Source of the DNA: Chitinophagales bacterium
GTDB lineage: Bacteria > Bacteroidota > Bacteroidia > Chitinophagales > BACL12
Assembly: GCA_014380545.1 (NCBI GenBank)
Contig: JACMJP010000274.1
Coordinates: 1 to 37,476 of the forward strand
Length of the DNA: 37,476 bases
Direction of reading: 5' to 3'
Positions 1 to 10,000 of the stretch are shown one piece after another. The notes under the pieces were generated by a model. The model made no database searches and had not been told where the DNA came from. It saw only the letters and a program-made list of their open reading frames with translations. How positions within the stretch are numbered: the first letter of the stretch is position 1; each line of letters begins with the position of its first letter. Position numbers and translations under genes: made by a program.

Positions 1-1969
1 CGACAGAAATTGTTTGTTCTTCAATACCGAAAATTCTCCCATCATTTAATTGGGAAATATTGCTATTTATATAATTCAATATTTCTTTTTGAGATCTTTG
101 TCTTTCATCCGGAGGTGGCAACATCAACCTCACAAAACCTGAATTTACACCTGTAGCTGAGAAACTGGGTAGCGCTGCAAACACATCTTGTTTTTCGGGA
201 ATAGAATCATTTAAAAAATTTTCTATCTGCAAAGCAAAATCGCTTGTGGCTTCAAAGCTTGTTCCTTCAGGCGTACTCACTGAAAACCGAATATTGCTTC
301 TATCTTCAATTGGCGCTAATTCACTTTGCAAATTATTATATACCAAAACCATCAGCCCAAAACAAACAATAATAATTACAATTGCTGCCCACCTTATTTT
401 TATAAAAGATGATAATAATCTTTTATAACCATTTTCCATTCCTGTAAAAAAGGGCTCTGTCTTTTTATAAAACCATCCTTCATGTGCGTTCTTTTTATTG
501 AGATATACATTTAGCACAGGTGTTATTGTTAGCGATACAAATGCTGAAATTAAAACAGCACCCGCAACAACAACCCCAAATTCACGAAATAAACTTCCCG
601 TAAAACCTTCTAAAAATATTACCGGCATAAATACCACTGCGAGCGTTATGGAGGTAGAAATAACTGCAAAGAAAATTTCTTTGCTTCCTTCTAATGCAGC
701 TTTTTTTACCGGCATACCTGCTTCTAATTTGCGGAAAATATTTTCAGTAACAACAATACCATCATCCACTACTAAACCTGTTGCTAAAACAATTCCAAGC
801 AACGTAAGTACATTAATTGAAAAACCTGCCAGATACATGATAAAAAATGCTCCGATAAGTGAAATTGGAATATCAATGAGCGGGCGCAGTGCAATTTGCC
901 AGTTGCGGAAAAATAAAAATATAACAAGTATTACAAGACAGATGGCAATTAATAAAGTATCTTTCACCTCGCTAATTGCATTACGTACATTTTTGGTTGA
1001 ATCTAATGTTACAGTTAATTCAATTCCTTTTTCGGTTGTTGTTTTTTTTATATCTTCTAATCTTTTATAAAACTCATCAGCAATTGTAATATAATTTGCT
1101 CCTGGTTGCGGAATTACTGCAAGCCCAATTGAATAAGCACCATTTAATCTATATACTCTTTCTAATTCTTCAGGACCTAGTTCCACATTTGCAACATCGC
1201 TTAAACGAATAATACCATTTTCATTTTGTTGTAGTATCAAATTTGCAAAATCACTTTCAGTAATTAAACGCCCCATGGTACGGATTGTAATTTCTGTTTT
1301 TTCACCATACAATTTTCCGGATGGTAATTCCACATTTTCTTTTTGTAATGCATTATTTACATCCTGAAAGGTGAGTGAATAAGCATTTAATTTAGCAGGA
1401 TCAATCCAGATGCGCATTGCATATTTTTTTGATCCGAATACATTAATTGTACTTACTTCAGGAATAGTTTGGAGTTGCTCTGCTAAATCATTTTCTGCAT
1501 AATCACTTAATTCAAGCAAACTCATTGTTTTGCTTTGTATAGCAAGAATAATTATGAAATCACCGGAAGCATCACTTTTTGAAATAACGGGAGGCGCATC
1601 AAGATCCTGTGGTAAATTTCGTTGCGCCTGGCTGACTTTATCCCGTACATCATTCGCTGCATCTTCAAGATCAGTTCCTAAATTAAATTCAACTGTAATG
1701 TTACTTTGCCCTACACTGCTTGATGAAGAAATTGTTCTTACCCCCTGAATTCCGTTAATTGATTTTTCGAGTGGTTCTGTAATTTGACTTTCAATAATAT
1801 CTGCATTTGCACCCGTATAATTTGTACGCACTGTTACAATGGGTGGATCAATTGCCGGGTATTCCCGCACACCGAGAAACGAATATCCTACAACACCAAA
1901 AATAACAATGACAATACTCATAACTGTTGCGAGTACCGGTCTTCTGAGAGAGAGTTCTGATATATTCAT
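1..1969 (-). CDS. RND-family efflux transporter, HAE-1-like inner-membrane pump (3' end beyond window)
   Basis: This is the proton-driven pump subunit of a tripartite efflux system. The frame is open from the ATG at 1967-1969 to the window edge, giving about 656 residues of a protein normally near 1000-1050. The N-terminus (MNISELSLRRPVLATVMSIV) is the usual first transmembrane helix. It is followed by the porter-domain region with YPAIDPPIVTV and the periplasmic segment ending near VRNAISEVKDT. A run of membrane helices comes next and includes GLVVDDGIVVTENIFRK, the TM4 signature with the paired proton-relay aspartates. The start lies 19 bp after the stop of the membrane-fusion gene, so the two form an operon. 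No TolC-type outer-membrane gene is seen upstream. The substrate cannot be told. The family call is firm from motifs. Only the C-terminal half is unseen. Confidence 0.93.
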   Translation of the reverse strand, partial: MNISELSLRRPVLATVMSIVIVIFGVVGYSFLGVREYPAIDPPIVTVRTNYTGANADIIESQITEPLEKSINGIQGVRTISSSSSVGQSNITVEFNLGTDLEDAANDVRDKVSQAQRNLPQDLDAPPVISKSDASGDFIIILAIQSKTMSLLELSDYAENDLAEQLQTIPEVSTINVFGSKKYAMRIWIDPAKLNAYSLTFQDVNNALQKENVELPSGKLYGEKTEITIRTMGRLITESDFANLILQQNENGIIRLSDVANVELGPEELERVYRLNGAYSIGLAVIPQPGANYITIADEFYKRLEDIKKTTTEKGIELTVTLDSTKNVRNAISEVKDTLLIAICLVILVIFLFFRNWQIALRPLIDIPISLIGAFFIMYLAGFSINVLTLLGIVLATGLVVDDGIVVTENIFRKLEAGMPVKKAALEGSKEIFFAVISTSITLAVVFMPVIFLEGFTGSLFREFGVVVAGAVLISAFVSLTITPVLNVYLNKKNAHEGWFYKKTEPFFTGMENGYKRLLSSFIKIRWAAIVIIIVCFGLMVLVYNNLQSELAPIEDRSNIRFSVSTPEGTSFEATSDFALQIENFLNDSIPEKQDVFAALPSFSATGVNSGFVRLMLPPPDERQRSQKEILNYINSNISQLNDGRIFGIEEQTISV

Positions 1970-1988
1970 TTACCTGCTTACTGTGTAT

Positions 1989-3047
1989 TTAATTTTGATA
2001 TCCTAATTCAGCGGGAGTTTTCATTTCTTTTATCTGCACTGCAGCATCTGGTTTTAAATATAAAATCCCATTAATTGCAACAGTATCATTTTTTTCAACA
2101 CCACTTGTAATTTGAACCCAGGTATTTTTTCTTGATCCTGTTTCCACGAGCTGAAATTTCGCCTTACCATTTTTAATTAATACGATCGTACTGCCTCTGG
2201 AATCAGGTATAATTGCATTTGACGGTACAACAAATGATGTATTATTTTTGTCAGTGGTATTAATTAATACTTTCGCAAATGCGCCCGGTTGAAGAGAAAG
2301 ATTTTTTTCTTTTAATATTGCCCGCACTTTCATATTTCTTGTTGTTGTATTTATTTGTGGTTCTATTGCAATAACTGTTGCGGCAAATATTTTATCGCTG
2401 GCATCTGCCTTTACTTCTACCTCACTATTTTTTTTAATTGCACCCGCATAACTTTCAGGAATTACAAAATCCACTTTTAATTGCCCGGTCTCCTGTATGG
2501 TAGTGATTACATCGTTTGGCGAAACATAGGCTCCTACACTTACATTACGCAAACCGACAATACCTGTAAACGGAGCTGTAATCTTTGTCTTCTGAATTTG
2601 TGCTTTCACAACATTTATATCTGCACTTAATGATTGAACTGTATTTAATGCATTATCATACTCTTGCCGGCTCACACCATTTTTATCAAATAATGTTTTT
2701 AAACGTTGTTCAGATTGCTGTGCAATAATTACTTGTGCATTTATTTTTTCAAGTTGTGCATGCAGGTCATCATTAAATAATGTTGCAAGCAGGGTTCCTT
2801 TTTGCACCATGCTCCCTTCAGGAATATTTAGAGAAGTAATTCTTCCTGCGGTTTCAGGTTTCAGTTGCACATATTCATTTGCGATAATATTTCCGCTTAC
2901 TTCTATTGTATTTAAGAAAGATTCAGATTGCAGAACCATGGCATCAACAGAAACAGATACATTTTTTTGAGCAGGAATTTCCTGCTTTTTTCTGCATGAG
3001 AGAATAAATAGACTACAGAAAATAGGATATATTAGTAAAAATCTCAT
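1989..3047 (-). CDS. RND efflux periplasmic adaptor (membrane-fusion) lipoprotein
   Basis: This 352-residue protein is the adaptor that links an RND pump to an outer-membrane channel. The N-terminus MRFLLIYPIFCSLFILSC ends in a lipobox-like ILSC, so Cys18 is the probable lipidated residue. The mature part shows the usual order. First comes a biotinyl-lipoyl half-motif (GRITSLNIPEGSMVQKGTLL) and an alpha-hairpin rich in Gln and Glu. The second lipoyl half (ITAPFTGIVGLRNVSVGAYV) and beta-barrel domains follow. The length fits the HlyD/AcrA family. The ATG at 3045-3047 directly precedes the hydrophobic segment and is a clear start. The pump gene follows after 19 bp on the same strand. The gene lies downstream of tRNA-Glu, but a hairpin between them suggests separate transcription. 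Confidence is high for the family. The substrate is unknown. Confidence 0.92.
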   Translation of the reverse strand: MRFLLIYPIFCSLFILSCRKKQEIPAQKNVSVSVDAMVLQSESFLNTIEVSGNIIANEYVQLKPETAGRITSLNIPEGSMVQKGTLLATLFNDDLHAQLEKINAQVIIAQQSEQRLKTLFDKNGVSRQEYDNALNTVQSLSADINVVKAQIQKTKITAPFTGIVGLRNVSVGAYVSPNDVITTIQETGQLKVDFVIPESYAGAIKKNSEVEVKADASDKIFAATVIAIEPQINTTTRNMKVRAILKEKNLSLQPGAFAKVLINTTDKNNTSFVVPSNAIIPDSRGSTIVLIKNGKAKFQLVETGSRKNTWVQITSGVEKNDTVAINGILYLKPDAAVQIKEMKTPAELGYQN

Positions 3048-3164
3048 TGGCGTACCCCTGTTTTGCGAATGTATAACAATACAAAAAAACTAAAAAAATA
3101 ATTCTCTTAAATGGGTGTGTGAAGATATAAAATGAAAATATTATAGTATAAAAGGGGTAAATTG

Positions 3165-3198
3165 AAAGGTCAACCAACTTTTCAATTAATTGACCTTT
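3165..3198 (-). terminator. Hairpin downstream of tRNA-Glu
   Basis: A perfect 9-bp inverted repeat (AAAGGTCAA / TTGACCTTT, 16-nt loop) lies 7 bp beyond the tRNA 3' end on the minus strand and is followed by an AT-rich tract. It is likely to end the tRNA transcript before the efflux genes, but the U-tract is weak. Confidence 0.5.
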
Positions 3199-3205
3199 AT
3201 TTTCG

Positions 3206-3277
3206 TAGCCCGTAGGGGAATCGAACCCCTGTACCAAGAATGAAAATCTTGTATCCTAACCCCTAGATGAACGGGCC
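3206..3277 (-). tRNA. tRNA-Glu (anticodon TTC)
   Basis: Read on the minus strand, 72 bases fold as a full cloverleaf. The acceptor stem is GGCCCGT/ACGGGCT, with a terminal G-U pair and discriminator A. The D-arm contains AGGGGTTAGGAT. The anticodon stem is CAAGA/TCTTG with loop TTTTCAT, giving anticodon TTC. The T-arm is AGGGG-TTCGATT-CCCCT. This matches tRNA-Glu. The genomic sequence continues with CG rather than CCA, so CCA must be added after transcription. Confidence 0.96.
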
Positions 3278-3315
3278 ATCATATTTTGGAGTACCCATTT
3301 GACTTAAACGGGCAG

Positions 3316-3323
3316 CAAAAATA
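3316..3323 (-). promoter_or_regulatory. -7 box for tRNA-Glu
   Basis: On the minus strand this reads TATTTTTG, a perfect match to the Bacteroidota -7 consensus TAnnTTTG. It lies 38 bp before the tRNA 5' end. No convincing TTG -33 element is seen at the expected distance, so the call rests on one box and its position. Confidence 0.4.
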
Positions 3324-3408
3324 ACCGAAAAAAGTTTTCTATAAAAATTTCACTTAAAAATTCTGCATGGAACCCTAATTTTACAACCTCAAAAAGAAAT
3401 AAAAAAAT

Positions 3409-4404
3409 ATGTATCGTATAGCAATAAATGGTTTTGGACGCATTGGCAGGGTGTTTATGCGTCGTATCCTCGAAAAAGAAAATATTGAAGTTGTTGCCAT
3501 TAATGATCTTGCAGATGTAGCAACGCTTGCACATTTATTCAAATATGATTCAATACACAGAAAATTTCCGGGTTCAGTTTATGTAGAAGGAAATAATTTA
3601 GTGATAAATGAAAAACGAATACAGGTATATGCTGAAAAAAATCCGGAACAATTGCCATGGAGGAATTTGAATATTGATCTTGTGCTGGAATCAACAGGAT
3701 TATTTTTAGATTCAGCACATGCCCAAATGCATATAAAAGCAGGGGCAAAAAAAGTTTTATTATCAGCGCCTCCTAAGGATCAGGAAATCAAAACAATTGT
3801 TTTAGGTGTAAATGATTACTTATTATCAAAAGAGGATGCAATAGTTTCTAATGCAAGCTGCACCACAAATTGCGCTGCACCGATGATAAAAATTTTGCAT
3901 GAAAATTTTGAAATTGAGCAGGCTTACATTACAACTGTGCATGCATATACATCAGATCAGAAATTACATGATGCACCACATAAAGATTTGCGCAGGGCAA
4001 GAGCGGCTGCTTTAAATATTGTTCCAACTTCAACGGGTGCAGCAAAGGCCATTACACTAACATTTCCTGAACTTGAAGGAAAAATTGGCGGTGCCGGAAT
4101 TCGTGTACCTGTTTCTGACGGATCTATTACAGATATCACCTGTACAATTAAAAGAAATACTACAATTGAGGAAATAAATAAAAAATTTAAAGAGGCTTCT
4201 GAAAATAATTTGAAAGGGATTTTAAGTTATTCAGATGAGCCGCTTGTAAGTATGGATATTGTTGGGGACCCTCATTCCTGCATTTTTGATTCAGAATTAA
4301 CTTCCGTAATTGGAAATATGGTAAAAATTGTTGGATGGTATGATAATGAATACGGATATTCCAGCAGGCTTGCAGATTTGATTGAAAAAATATCTTTGAT
4401 GTAA
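3409..4404 (+). CDS. gapA: Glyceraldehyde-3-phosphate dehydrogenase, NAD-type
   Basis: This 331-residue enzyme oxidises glyceraldehyde-3-phosphate to 1,3-bisphosphoglycerate in glycolysis and is a full-length member of its family. The Rossmann motif NGFGRIGR lies at residues 8-15, with Asp33 after the second strand, as in NAD-preferring enzymes. The catalytic cysteine is Cys151 in SNASCTTNC, and the partner histidine is His178 in TTVHAY. The C-terminal WYDNEYGYSSR segment is typical. The ATG at 3409 is preceded by an A-rich tract instead of a Shine-Dalgarno sequence, which is common in this phylum. The pgk gene starts 21 bp after the stop, so the two are probably co-transcribed and share the terminator at 5644-5679. 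Gene identity is very secure. Confidence 0.97.
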   Translation: MYRIAINGFGRIGRVFMRRILEKENIEVVAINDLADVATLAHLFKYDSIHRKFPGSVYVEGNNLVINEKRIQVYAEKNPEQLPWRNLNIDLVLESTGLFLDSAHAQMHIKAGAKKVLLSAPPKDQEIKTIVLGVNDYLLSKEDAIVSNASCTTNCAAPMIKILHENFEIEQAYITTVHAYTSDQKLHDAPHKDLRRARAAALNIVPTSTGAAKAITLTFPELEGKIGGAGIRVPVSDGSITDITCTIKRNTTIEEINKKFKEASENNLKGILSYSDEPLVSMDIVGDPHSCIFDSELTSVIGNMVKIVGWYDNEYGYSSRLADLIEKISLM

Positions 4405-4425
4405 AATCTAAATAACGAAATAAAT

Positions 4426-5622
4426 ATGAGAACCGTAAACGATTCTAATTTCGCAAATAAGAAAGCATTAATAAGAGTTGATTTTAATGTTCCGCTTGAT
4501 AAACAAACTTTTGCAGCAACAGATGATACAAGATTAAGAGCTGCACTAAAAACAATTAATAAAATAATTGCTGATGGAGGTTCTGTTATTTTAATGAGTC
4601 ATCTCGGCAGACCGAAGGGGGGACCTGAAGACAAATATTCTTTAAAACATATCGTTGAACATTTATCCGGCTTATTAAATAAACCGGTGAAGTTTATAAA
4701 TGATTGTATAGGAGATGATGTGAAAGATGCTGCAGAAAATTTAAAACCGGGTGAAATTTTATTATTGGAGAATCTGCGTTTTCATCCTGAAGAAGAAAAA
4801 GGAGATGAAAAATTTGCAGAGCAGTTAAGTAAATTGGGAGATGTATATGTGAATGATGCCTTTGGTACAGCACACCGTTCGCATGCAAGTACAGCTGTTA
4901 TTGCAAAATATTTTTCCACTGAAAATAAAATGTTTGGTTATTTAATGGCTGCTGAGATAGAAGCAGGAAATAAAATTTTAAATAACCATCAGAAACCATT
5001 TACTGCAATTATTGGCGGGGCAAAAGTTTCTGATAAAATATTAATACTTGAAAAATTAATTGATAAAGCAGATAACATAGTTGTTGGGGGTGGAATGGCT
5101 TATACATTTATTAAAGCTACGGGAGGAAAAATTGGAAATTCATTATGTGAGGAAGACAGGTTAGAATTAGCAAAACAATTATTGGAGAAAGCAAAAAATA
5201 AAAATGTAAATTTCTTATTGCCTTATGATTCTGTTATTGCTGATAAGTTTGATAATGATGCTATGAAAGCAAATTGTATGAGCCATGAAATAGAAGATGG
5301 CTGGATGGGATTGGATATAGGAAACAAGGCAATAAATGACTTCATTGAAGTAATTAAAAATTCAAAAATAATTTTGTGGAACGGACCGATGGGTGTATTT
5401 GAAATGGAAAATTTTAAAAACGGTACCGTTGAAGTTGCTAAAGCAATTGCTGAAGCAACACAAAATGGAGCATATTCGTTAGTTGGTGGTGGTGATAGTG
5501 TTGCTGCAGTAAACAAATTTGATCTTGCCGATAAAGTAAGTTATGTATCAACAGGTGGTGGCGCTATGTTAGAGTTTTTTGAAGGGAAAATTCTTCCCGG
5601 TATTGCCGCAATTGAGGAGTGA
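4426..5622 (+). CDS. pgk: Phosphoglycerate kinase
   Basis: This 398-residue cytoplasmic enzyme transfers the acyl phosphate of 1,3-bisphosphoglycerate to ADP. It acts directly after GapA, its operon partner. The length is normal for bacterial PGK. Visible motifs are RVDFNVPL at residues 17-24, SHLGRPKG at 58-65 in the substrate-binding N-domain, and the nucleotide-site glycine motifs GGGDS at 354-358 and STGGG at 375-379. The C-terminus closes with FFEGKILPGI as in other family members. The start is an ATG. No frameshift or missing key residue is seen. The gene ends 21 bp before a strong hairpin terminator. Confidence 0.97.
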   Translation: MRTVNDSNFANKKALIRVDFNVPLDKQTFAATDDTRLRAALKTINKIIADGGSVILMSHLGRPKGGPEDKYSLKHIVEHLSGLLNKPVKFINDCIGDDVKDAAENLKPGEILLLENLRFHPEEEKGDEKFAEQLSKLGDVYVNDAFGTAHRSHASTAVIAKYFSTENKMFGYLMAAEIEAGNKILNNHQKPFTAIIGGAKVSDKILILEKLIDKADNIVVGGGMAYTFIKATGGKIGNSLCEEDRLELAKQLLEKAKNKNVNFLLPYDSVIADKFDNDAMKANCMSHEIEDGWMGLDIGNKAINDFIEVIKNSKIILWNGPMGVFEMENFKNGTVEVAKAIAEATQNGAYSLVGGGDSVAAVNKFDLADKVSYVSTGGGAMLEFFEGKILPGIAAIEE

Positions 5623-5643
5623 TATTTCATACTTCCTGAAATA

Positions 5644-5679
5644 AAAAAAAGCTTCGATTTAATTATCGAAGCTTTTTTT
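5644..5679. terminator. Bidirectional Rho-independent terminator between pgk and porV
   Basis: A-tract, then an 8-bp GC-containing stem GCTTCGAT/ATCGAAGC around a 6-nt loop, then a T-tract. With the A/T arms the paired length is 15 bp. It sits between convergent pgk (plus) and porV (minus) and can serve both. Confidence 0.93.
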
Positions 5680-5702
5680 ATAGGAATAATTTAATAAATA
5701 TA

Positions 5703-6905
5703 TTACATATCAGTTTCTTTCGCATCTTCACCACCTTCAGTTTTTAGTGATGCAAAATCAAATGCAAGTGTAAAGCGCAAAGTATTATCTAAAGGATTTT
5801 GCTGGTTGCCTGATGGAATTAAATAAGAGAAATCTAAACCGAAGACATTGTATTTTAATCCAAGACCAACTGTAAAGAATTTCCTGTTGCCTTTTTCAGC
5901 GGCTTCATAAAAATATCCTGTGCGCACTGCAAATTGATCGCTATACCAATATTCTATACCTGCTGCAATAACTATTTCTTTTATTTCCTCGCTGAATCCT
6001 CTTGGCGCATCACCAAATGAACTAAATATTCCTGATACTACACCTTGTTCTTTGTAGTCAAATATTGTGTTTCCGTTTGCATCTGTTGAGTCAGGAGTCG
6101 GTACTAATAATTTATTAAAATCAAGTGCAATTGCAATTTCATTATGTTCATCAAAATTGATTCCGTACGTGACACCAAGTCCAAGATTGGTTGGAATAAA
6201 ATCTTTTTCAATTGAATTAGTATAAGTGATCTTATTTCCGATGTTTGAGATATTTACTCCTGCATTTAAATAAGAGTCTTTATCACCCTTATTAAATTCT
6301 GTAGTATAAAATAAAGAAACATCTGCTGCAACACCGTTAGCAGGTTTAATAGGAATACCATTTACATATTGGCCTGTTGCAAGGTTTGAGTAAATATATT
6401 TAAGGTTCAAACCTGCAGATAATTTATCAGCTAATTTTCTTGCATATGCAACATCAAAAGCAAATTCATTGGGGCGGAAATCCTGTAATATATTTCCTGA
6501 GGCATCTGTGAATGTGATACTTCCCAGCGAAAAATATCGTAATGATGCGCCTAATGTTGAGAGATCATCCACTTTCCAGAAGCCTGTTAAATATGCTAAG
6601 TAAATATCGTTTACAAGGTTTCTGAGCCAGGGAGTATAAGTAATACTTAATCCTGAATTATCTTCAACGAAAGCTAATTTGGATGCATTCCAGAAAATGG
6701 AATTTGCGTCCGGAGAGATTGCGATACCCACATCCGCCATTCCTCCTGATCTTGCATCAGGAGCTATGCGCAAAAATGGAACTGCAGTGCTCACAGTATT
6801 TAAATAGTCGTCGCCTGTTGCCCCGATTGTTATTTGTGCATTAGAATTTTTTCCAACACATAGTGCTAAAACAATTGCAACTGTAAGTTTTGTTATAGAT
6901 TTCAT
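5703..6905 (-). CDS. porV: T9SS outer-membrane protein PorV (LptO)
   Basis: PorV is an outer-membrane beta-barrel protein that carries T9SS cargo from the translocon to the PorU attachment complex. From the ATG at 6903-6905 it has 400 residues. A signal peptide (MKSITKLTVAIVLALCVG...) ends near NSNAQ. The mature N-terminus carries the family hallmark TAVPFLRIAPDARSGGMADVG followed by SPDANSIFWNASKLAF. Alternating amphipathic strands run through to the C-terminus, as in FadL-like barrels. An in-frame TTG lies 18 bp upstream but overlaps the -7 box, so the ATG is preferred. The gene is downstream of porU on the same strand, with a stem-loop and its own promoter in the 153-bp gap. Identification is secure from the N-terminal motif and from neighbouring porU. 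Confidence 0.94.
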   Translation of the reverse strand: MKSITKLTVAIVLALCVGKNSNAQITIGATGDDYLNTVSTAVPFLRIAPDARSGGMADVGIAISPDANSIFWNASKLAFVEDNSGLSITYTPWLRNLVNDIYLAYLTGFWKVDDLSTLGASLRYFSLGSITFTDASGNILQDFRPNEFAFDVAYARKLADKLSAGLNLKYIYSNLATGQYVNGIPIKPANGVAADVSLFYTTEFNKGDKDSYLNAGVNISNIGNKITYTNSIEKDFIPTNLGLGVTYGINFDEHNEIAIALDFNKLLVPTPDSTDANGNTIFDYKEQGVVSGIFSSFGDAPRGFSEEIKEIVIAAGIEYWYSDQFAVRTGYFYEAAEKGNRKFFTVGLGLKYNVFGLDFSYLIPSGNQQNPLDNTLRFTLAFDFASLKTEGGEDAKETDM

Positions 6906-6920
6906 ATTCTGAATTGATTG

Positions 6921-6949
6921 CAAATTTAGTTATTTGGTTGAATAGTCAA
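6921..6949 (-). promoter_or_regulatory. Bacteroidota-type promoter of porV
   Basis: On the minus strand TTG (-33) and TAAATTTG (-7) are separated by 18 bp. The -7 box matches TAnnTTTG exactly. Transcription would begin only about 5-10 bases before the ATG at 6905, giving a very short leader and ruling out the upstream TTG as a start. It implies that porV can be expressed independently of porU. Confidence 0.6.
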
Positions 6950-6994
6950 GAGACAGGTATAAATGGTAATGTGTCTTCAGTTTTAATTATAATC

Positions 6995-7019
6995 TTCCTT
7001 TTAACGGAATTAAAAGGGA
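6995..7019 (-). repeat. Stem-loop in the porU-porV gap
   Basis: An inverted repeat (CCTTTTAA / TTAAAAGG core, extended by a G-U and an A-T pair, 5-nt loop) lies 40 bp after the porU stop. There is no clear T-run on either side. It could be a weak attenuator or an RNA-processing site separating the two genes. Confidence 0.4.
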
Positions 7020-7058
7020 ATATTGTTTTTGAAAAAAAATAATTTCCCGCTCATTGTA

Positions 7059-10000
7059 TCACCTAAGGATGACAAGTTTTTGGAATTCGTTTGCTTTTGA
7101 GCGATCAGAATTTGCGATAACGGTTAATTTATAAACATAAACACCTCTTCCGATCTGGTCTCCGTAGTTATCCAAACCATCCCAGGCTATATCGCTTACT
7201 CTATAGCCATCCGTCTGCACCTGTTGCTGAATTGTTTTTATTAGTTTACCGGATACTGTAAATACTTCCACTTTAACATCCAGAATATCGCCCGGTCTGT
7301 TATGTTCAAACCAGAATGATGTATTTGTTGTGAATGGATTTGGATAATTGAGCACATGGTCTAATGCAAGCTTTGCTGATTCAGCTACAACAAATTCAGT
7401 ATAACCTTCCCCTGAATTATTATATACATCCCATGCCTTTACTCTAATTGAATGCCTTCCGGCAGCAATATCTCTCAAAGGATATTTTACTGTGCCTTTC
7501 TGATAATTATCTAATTCAGCTTCATAATATTCATTCAGCTCAGCTTCTGATTGTTGGTTTTCATCTAAGGTTGAAGTTATGTCATGCCCAATACCATTTC
7601 CAACTGTATTCATACCATTCGAATCTTCAAGCACTACATACAGAAACGGATCCTCATCCGTTAATCCGCCAAATACAAAACTTTCATCATTCATATAAAC
7701 ATCCACTGCTGGTCCATCATTATCAGTAGCAATTGAATCTGCTGTTCCGCCGACAAAAACATTTTTTTCATAACCTCCCGCATCTTCAGTTTCATTATTA
7801 GCGTAATAACTTAATTTTCCATTTCCGAAATCATAAGAAATATCTTTTGGCACCACAAAGGAGTATTCAAATGCGCCACTGTCAACACTTGCTTTTCCTT
7901 TATAAATTGCATTTTTTTGTAATTTAAATGTATAAAAATAACTTCCGGGATCATTTACAAGCGTTGTAACATTAATTGGTTTATCATACACAGTTGGATA
8001 AACTGTTCCATTAAATCCTGTTAGTTGAATTCCGCTTTGGTCAGTAATAATTCCTTTAATGGTAACTTTCTCTAATGCTTTTAATGTATCTGCACTAACA
8101 ATCGGGATACCGTTTACTTCAGTTGTTTTCACATTGTATTTAGGATAATTTAATTGAATGCCCGGATCACCGAATAAAAAGAATTTTCTTGTATTTACTG
8201 GTTGCGAAACCACAGCATTTTTCCCCATCATAAAAGCAGTTCCTAAAGTGGGCATTATTCCGTCTATCGGTGCAAATGCATTTTCATTGAAATTAGAATT
8301 CAATTCATAGTTTGCATTTGAATATACAATTCTTACTGTTGAAACTAAACCAACACCACCTCCCTGCGGATTTAATAAAATTAACTCACCTGCACTTGTT
8401 CTTTCCGGATTATCAAAACGGGAAAAAGAACATGTTGCTGTAATAAATAAGGGAAGCTTATCATAATTTGTCCAGCTATTAATATCATCAACACTTAAAA
8501 TTCTTTCCTGTGCCCAGTTTTGTTCGTTACCATGACCGGCCCAATTAATAATTAATGCTCCGGTGAATATCTGATTATTAATTCCAATATTCACATCAGG
8601 ATATCTTTCACCTCCTGCACCGGGCACCTGCTGATATGCATCAAGATATAATTTATTCAAATTATATTGCGGGTAGGTCGTATCAAAAAAAGTTGCAATA
8701 TCATCTGCATCATCTATATGTGTATTGCCATCTTCATCGTCTGCAATAAAACAAATTGTGTTTCGCCAGTTGCCAAAAGTTTCCGTTGATTTGTAATGCA
8801 TGATCTTATTAATAATATCAGTTGCTTCGCTAATTTCACGAACAGGGAATCTTCCTATACCGATATCCAATTTATTAATATCATTGCTCATGTCAGCTCC
8901 TTCAGAGGAATCTAAACAACCGAAATAATCATCAGTTGGATATGTTTGTGTTTGTATGTTCGATTCATAACTTTCATAAGTAGGAACATAATTAGAATTT
9001 AATTCTTCACTGAAAAGAATATTTTTATAATCGAATGATGCATCACCAAGTAACAATAAATATTTTGGCATTATAGATTCATCACCAGCAGCACGGTCGT
9101 AAAACATACGCATCATATTTCTTATAGCCGTAATATCCTGTGTGCCGGAGGAAAATTCATTATATACCTGGTCAATTGTTGCAACAAGCGTATCATAATT
9201 ATGTGTATCATAGTGCCATGCTGCAAGCCTCCTTGCTTCTGAAATAAAATCAGGATGAGAAATAATAATATATTCAGGTGTATTAGAAACATCATGCAGG
9301 TTTTGGTTTGCAACAGCACCTGCAAAAGTTATTTCTGATGATGGAAAAGCGTCAGCAGCTGAAAATGCAATGAATTGTTTTAATGTATCAGATGGAAGAG
9401 TAAAATTTCTTGTTGAGGAAAAATCATAATCCTGATTTAAAACATTATTTTCATTTGTAATATCCCAAATAAAAATATCGCCTGATCCGCTTATTTTATA
9501 TTCTGTGTAATTTCCTGTGCCAACTCCGCGGCTATCCCTAAAAATTAATTGTGCATTATTATAATTCAAATTTGCCCGGCTTATTAATTCAATGTAATCC
9601 ACCCATCCGAGATCACTTCCTGAAGCATCAAATGTTACAGTTAAATTTATATCACCTGATGCCGGAGGTTCAAATTCATGTTTTAATAAAGTTGTCTTTG
9701 CATAATCGCTTTCTGTAGTTACTGGCGTAACTGCAAATTCATAATTTGTATCTGCTCCACTTCCGGTAATAGAAATTTTCGGTGTATTTGTGCTGCTCTT
9801 TGCCGCAAGATAAGCCTGCAATACAGCATTTTCATCTGTGTTTATTGAAGGAATTGTTGTAGAGTAAATTCTTGGTTCAGTATAAGCATCCATTGGTGTG
9901 TCAAACCATCTTCTTCCTGAATTTACCAGGTTTATTTTATCATTATCCCATACAAATAGATGATCATAATCGGTAGTTGAATAAGTAGCTGTGCCCAAAC

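Noticed and set aside
498..1070. A 190-codon plus-strand open frame opposite the RND pump gene
   Set aside because: The minus strand here encodes clear RND transporter sequence including the VVDDG motif. The plus-strand product has low-complexity composition and no recognisable domain.
3013..3237. Minus-strand open frame running across the tRNA-Glu 3' part into the efflux leader
   Set aside because: It overlaps the tRNA and the start of the adaptor gene, and the product looks random.
6905..6923. TTG at 6921-6923 as the porV start
   Set aside because: It overlaps the TAAATTTG -7 box. The ATG at 6905 begins a normal signal peptide.
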